Source: Sternotherus odoratus
Lineage: Eukaryota > Chordata > Testudines > Kinosternidae
Reading direction: 5' to 3'
Assembly: GCA_032164245.1 (NCBI GenBank)
Contig: JAVMKO010000003.1
Location: 63,248,390 to 63,312,389 of the forward strand
Length of the DNA: 64,000 nucleotides
Shown here: positions 59,490-64,000 of the stretch, piece by piece
Layout of the letters: every line of letters starts with the position of its first letter
How positions within the stretch are numbered: the stretch's first letter is position 1
Made by a program: the position numbers and the translations under genes
The notes under the pieces: model-generated
What the model was told of the DNA's origin: nothing
The model's input: the letters and a program-made list of their open reading frames with translations, nothing else
Database searches by the model: none

Positions 59490-60308
59490 CTCAATCTGTT
59501 AACAGATGTTAAAACATCAAACTGGCTTATTTTTACTAGGATTTTACCTAATGTAGCTAATACATCTTAAGATCACACCTTTATTTGTAGTGAGGATTCA
59601 CCCTATAAGATAAAGGAAAGACCTCATCTATCTATTAGCATTATTATTAATACCATATATTTCCATTTTCTTTAGAAGATTCTTTCTGTATGAAATCAAC
59701 AACACTCCTGATGAGCAAACTGATAGATTCTGCTAAAATAACCTTCAAATTCACAAAGTGATTCTTTGGAAGTGGCAAAAGGAACTACAGTACTATCATT
59801 CTTCACAAAAAAACCTGATCTCAAAATCTAGATGGGCAATTCACCTCAAAAAGATTTAAAACAATCCCACCCACCTTCTCCCTCTCACCTTCCAGCCTCA
59901 CATGACACTATGAACTAAAAAAAAAAGTTAGAATGGAAGTGAGGGAGATAAATGTCACATTTTTAATGAAAACATGGTTGCACTTGTCACTTTAATGATT
60001 TACGGGTTGCTGACTCCTGATAACAACAAACTGTGCCTTTAAAATCTGACCCTCAGCTTGGAGGAATAATTGTTCTCCATAAACCTTTCAACAATCTGTA
60101 AGGAAACCTTGGCATGTTGAGCTCCAGGGATTACTGTAGAAGGAGTACTACAGAGACTACTTTATGGATGGGATTAGTGTATTAGAACAGAGGTTAGAAC
60201 TCTAAGGTTCTCAAACTCAGGCAAGGGTTAAAGTAAAGCCTTTGTTCTAACCACTAAATAACACTAAGGCAACATCTACGCTACATACCAGTGTTTGAAA
60301 CATATAAG
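59490..60308. other. No recognised gene
   Basis: AT-rich unassigned sequence, with 'gttctaaccactaaat' (60245) a possible tRNA-like SINE relic. Confidence 0.35.
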
Positions 60309-60475
60309 TAGGGCCCTACCAAATTCATGGTCCATTTTGATCAGTTTCACTGCCAGAAGGTTTTAAAATTGGTCAACTTCACATTTTCATCTGTTTACAT
60401 CTGACATTTCAGGGTGTTGTGACCATGGGGGTCGCAACCCGAAAAGGTACCAAGATGTGGATCTGATCTCCCCCA
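60309..60475. mobile_element. Truncated hAT-like element (TAGGGCCCTACC end)
   Basis: It starts TAGGGCCCTACCAAATTCATGG and continues 'ccattttgatcagtttcac', 'tttcagggtgttgtgaccatgggggtcgcaacccgaaaagg'. This order matches a common turtle hAT family. The right terminus is missing. Confidence 0.6.
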
Positions 60476-60561
60476 CCACACCTTGATTGCCACACCTTGT
60501 TTGTATAAGAATTTTAACAACACACCTCAGATTCCACAGCAAAATACCTAAGATCCTTACA

Positions 60562-60622
60562 TAATATAAGTTGATGTCACTCCAATGAAGACCTTAGCCT
60601 ACACCAGCTAAGGATCTGACCA
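60562..60622. repeat. Short palindromic repeat fragment
   Basis: 'ataagttgatgtcactccaatgaagaccttagcctacaccagctaaggatctgacc' keeps the loop and the 'acaccagctnaggatctg' arm of the dispersed family. Confidence 0.5.
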
Positions 60623-61639
60623 TGGTGCTATTTTAACACATACAACATTCAGTGGACAATAAAAATGCTTCAAGGACAATCAATAAACATATCACAGGTC
60701 AAAGATGAGGTGCATGCAGGAGCTAAATGTGGTAAACAAAAGTTCATTTTTGGAAAATACATTTTGTGAAAGGGTATATAAATACCTGAAATTGCTAACT
60801 TTGAGAATTCTATAACTTAACAGATGCAGACACTGAGAAAAAAATATTCACTGAGGATTAGTATTCGCATGCCAAGTTTTACCCAAAGTGAATTTGTACT
60901 GATGAATTATAGACTGAAAATAGTAATGGAAACAATTGTAATAGAAACCCTGATTATAGTAATTTAATAGCATGTGAAAAAGCACCACTGTAATAAACTG
61001 CTTTAATTTGCATAATACTTCAATATATTTACTAAAATATTTTAAACACGTTCTAAATACATTTAACATTCACACTTCAGACCAAGACATTGCAAATTTA
61101 GTTATTTTCAGAAATTGTGTTGTATTTTAGATTTAAATGATGTGGGTTATTTTGCAGTAACTATGCTATTGCTTAACTTGTATCATCTTTGTACTTAACA
61201 CACTGGCTTGTATCACCTAAAAAGATTAATTTCTACAGTACTTCACTGTCAGTAGGTAGATATGGCAGCTTTTTAACATTTGAGTGATAACAAGGAGACT
61301 AAGAAAGAAAATTTGAACTGGGCCAAGACCAGGACATATTCTTCACTATAGGATTTCTAAATTCCCTCAACACAATAAGTTCCCTCCTTACCCTTTTCTG
61401 TCTTCTTTGAGTAAAGCCAATGTCTGACCATTCCCACTTCTGCCTCCGGTGAGCTGAGACTTGGAGAGTCCATAGTCCATGGAGTTGCAACAATCAAAGT
61501 GAGAGAATATAGAGGAACATGATGAACATGGTAAATTCTGTTGAGGTGTTGAAATGCACAACTGCAAACATAGAAGATATATGACCTCAGCAGATATAAA
61601 CTGAAATAGATCTCCTGACTAGCTGTGGATGTGACCCCT
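60623..61639. other. No recognised gene
   Basis: AT-rich unassigned sequence. The frames at 61069-60848 and 61493-61299 have no domain. Confidence 0.4.
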
Positions 61640-62180
61640 GAAGTTAGAAGAAAAGTTGAGGGTCAAGAAAGAAGCCAAGATTATGGCGACAGATGTATTC
61701 ACCATCTTAAACAAGATTTGATCACTGCAAATCTACAACTTAAAGACCAAACTATAAATCTTCAACTCACATATGGATGTGAAAGTTGGAAATCCACCAA
61801 AGGTACAGTCATCTAAATGCCTATGAGACCAAATGCCTCAGGAAAATACTTGGTATCAACTGGAATGAAATTATAACAAATGCCAAGATTCATCAGAGAG
61901 CTGAAAATCAATTATTTCCAAAGTTATCCAGAAAAGAAGATGGAAATATCTGGAACAGGTGTTGAAAATGAAGCCAGACCATCTGTCATTGCAAGTATGC
62001 CATTGGGCAACTGAAGGAATAAATAAGAGGGGCCGACCAAAATAATCACTTTGTCATATGATACATATAAAGGAAATGCTTATGTGATTTAACAATGCAG
62101 AGAACATGCAAAAAGTGGCCCAGTATAGACAGGAATGATGAAGCCTATTTCATGGCCCAAGGAACATGTGATGATGCAGA
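61640..62180 (+). pseudogene. Decayed C-terminal part of a non-LTR retrotransposon polymerase
   Basis: Across frameshifts the plus strand reads 'TYGCESWKST', 'ETKCLRKILGINW', 'IHQRAENQLF' and a final 'CKKWPS' block. These correspond in order to the post-RT 'YGCESWKIT...L..FE.KCLR.ILGI.W......N......' region of a distinct LINE type, not CR1. The segment after it ('agcaagtatgccattgggcaactgaagg...aagaggggccgacc') fits 'HW.PEG.RKRGRP'. No active frame; very old. Confidence 0.55.
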
Positions 62181-63159
62181 AAAAAATATATTCTGTAGGT
62201 GGAAATAGGGCACCCAAGTTAAGGAGGAAAATCAAGAAGATAGAAATATTTTAGAGAATAATTCTCTTTCCTATGAGATAAAAACTCCTTGCCTTAAGAC
62301 ATATAATTCTGCTTCTTACCTACGTATCCATGCATATCATAAATATTTGGTAACCAAAACAGTGTCGATTGTTGACTGCGTGAATCTTGACTGCATGGTG
62401 CCGAGTCAGATATTGTCTTGTTACCAAGCTGAGTAAAAAAAGTTATTCACTGAATTCCAAAAAAAATTAAGCCTTTATTTTAACTTGAAGAAAAACTATT
62501 TCTCATACATATTTGTAAATTATTTGACCAATTCTATTGGATCTGGGCGGAAACAAGTATTCACTGAATAAGTGTAATGACACTTTAAAATAAATGTCAT
62601 CAAATTAATTTGAGGAATATAATTCAACCAGCTCTTTATATCTACAGTCAGCATCCTGATGGAGCCTAAAACAGATTTTTTTTTTACAAAAATAGAGAAT
62701 ATGTAAAAGGAAAGTGGTAAGAGGAAAAGTTATCCCTTATATTTATTCTGTGACTTTTCTTTCCCCCTATTACCCAATCCAACCCTCTCTCAAATTGTTT
62801 TATGCAATATCATTTTTAATAGCTACATGTCAGGTTTTGCAGACAGATGAGCAGAATCATATATACCTACTGCATAATAACACTGTACTAATGGTGATGT
62901 TAGCTGGTAATGAGGCATCATTATAGCATTTTAATGTGACTTATCATTACTACTCCCATTGATTTGGAAGGAAACAATGTCTTCAGGAAACATAACCCAA
63001 CCTGAAATCTTGCTGGAGGCAAACATTTACCACTGTACAGCTAAATCTCTTGGCAACACAGGTGTTTCATTTCAAATTTAACAGGCAGATTGTGTTTGTG
63101 TTTAGGAAACAGCAGTTTTACAGGAAAAGAGAGGGTACAACCCTCACCTGCACTGAGGT
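62181..63159. other. No recognised gene
   Basis: AT-rich unassigned sequence. Confidence 0.4.
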
Positions 63160-63183
63160 AAAGGTGGCTTTTAAGCCACCTTT
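63160..63183. repeat. 24-bp near-perfect palindrome
   Basis: AAAGGTGGCTT at 63160-63170 is exactly complementary to AAGCCACCTTT at 63173-63183 with a 2-base spacer. Confidence 0.85.
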
Positions 63184-63199
63184 ATGTCTTCTTAGTTGC

Positions 63200-63434
63200 T
63201 GGGACGATTTACACTGTAAAAAAGTCAACAGACTCAGGCTCTCTCTCCTGTAGACATTCTGGCTCAGACTGGAACACCCTGTGAAGCCTGAGGTGTGCGG
63301 GGGTAGAGTTTTGGAGCCCAAGCTCCAGCCCAAGACGGAACATCTACATGGCTATTAGACCCAGGCTCTTAGTCTCTCTGTTGCAGGGTTTGGTTTGGTT
63401 TTGGTTTTTTGCAGTGTAAACATACCTTAATCCA
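63200..63434. mobile_element. Non-autonomous DNA transposon with 'TTTACACTGTAAAAAA' ends
   Basis: The left end 'acgatttacactgtaaaaaagtc' and right end 'ggttttttgcagtgtaaacataccttaa' are inverted. The interior 'gagcccaagctccagcccaagacggaacatctacatggc' resembles a GC-rich turtle DNA-transposon family. The element at 23.3 kb is a relative in the opposite orientation. Confidence 0.6.
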
Positions 63435-64000
63435 CTTTAATTCTAAATAAGAGTGTACACAAAGGGTTTAATGCAGTTTAACAAATCCACTTTAAATGTA
63501 CCCCTTTAGTTAATCAAATTAATTTTCCTGAGTGTCCCTGTCTAGACAAGCCTTATAATTTGAACAAGAAAAGCCTATTCCCAGCCCCTTGAGCCACCCA
63601 ATTCTCCTTCAGCAGTTCTTCAAATAAGTTACACAAGGAATTACCTTGATCCATTTTTTCTAAATAACTGATCAAAACAAATGATGTTTCTGGGGTCCTT
63701 CGGGTGTATTTTCAAAATCAAACATTTCAAAGCTTTTTCTAATCCATTTACTGAGTTTTTAATTTGTTGTTCCTTCCATCCCCACCCACCATATACACAC
63801 TTCAATTCTACAGAAGTATTAATAACTGTTACATGATTGGAGACAAACTGTAATGTCACTTTGCAGTACTGGAAACTTAGAGGGAAGATCATATTTTGTT
63901 ACAGAATGTCATCTAAAGAAATGAAAAAGTTCTAGTTACAGTAAACCACACAGAAAAACTCCATATTTAAACAATGTACCAGCACCCTATCCATCTGAAA
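63435..64000. other. No recognised gene
   Basis: AT-rich unassigned sequence up to the window edge. Confidence 0.4.

Noticed and set aside
1..64000. CRISPR arrays, operons, or other prokaryotic systems
   Set aside because: No regularly spaced repeats, no dense coding, and the repeats are those of a vertebrate genome.

Overview
This is vertebrate nuclear DNA with no protein-coding host gene that I can support. It most likely comes from a cryptodiran turtle. The evidence is a tRNA-derived SINE of the Cry (tortoise Pol III) type at 51.85-52.06 kb, seven CR1 LINE fragments, many short non-autonomous DNA transposons of kinds common in turtles, Penelope-like retroelement ends, and old MIR/L2 remnants. 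GC is low and open frames are short. The only long frame (452 codons) is the reverse transcriptase of a CR1 copy. Exons of a host gene spread over a long distance cannot be excluded from one window.

Layout. 0-9 kb: MIR remnant, CR1 3' end (3.0-3.45 kb), a CA microsatellite, a pyrimidine tract, and a Penelope-like element (4.90-5.43 kb) with its own 11-bp target duplication and a hAT element nested inside it. 9-20 kb: a fold-back Penelope end (8.97 kb), hairpin-rich DNA transposons (9.77, 14.27 and 15.0 kb), a solo LTR (15.96 kb), and a 5S rRNA-derived sequence on the minus strand (19.3 kb). 20-32 kb: two minus-strand CR1 copies (24.2 and 29.5 kb), a palindromic DNA transposon (27.15 kb), LTR-like pieces, and a GC-rich hAT-like element (30.9 kb). 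34-43 kb: a plus-strand CR1, a decayed LTR retroelement with inverted LTR arms and a damaged gag zinc knuckle (35.86-39.22 kb) holding a TA-flanked palindromic MITE, then the youngest-looking CR1 (40.01-41.98 kb). 44-54 kb: hAT end, CR1, a second LTR composite with inverted arms (46.5-47.6 kb), a second Penelope copy with a 10-bp target duplication (47.66-48.11 kb), an L2 remnant, the Cry SINE, an old CR1, and a palindrome-bearing transposon (53.6 kb). 54-64 kb: sparse ancient repeats, a 107-bp Penelope tail with a 14-bp target duplication, a 103-bp hAT MITE with an 8-bp target duplication, and a decayed non-LTR reverse transcriptase tail.

The parts do not form a pathway; the window is a layered record of mobile-element activity. 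The most interesting feature is that the Penelope-like copies carry a hammerhead-ribozyme-like core (CTGATGA, a 6-bp hairpin, then GAAA or a mutated form), and one short copy begins inside that motif. Other points of note are a chimeric 5S-derived sequence, two LTR composites with inverted arms, and snap-back inverted repeats at element junctions. All family names come from pattern recognition, not from a database search.
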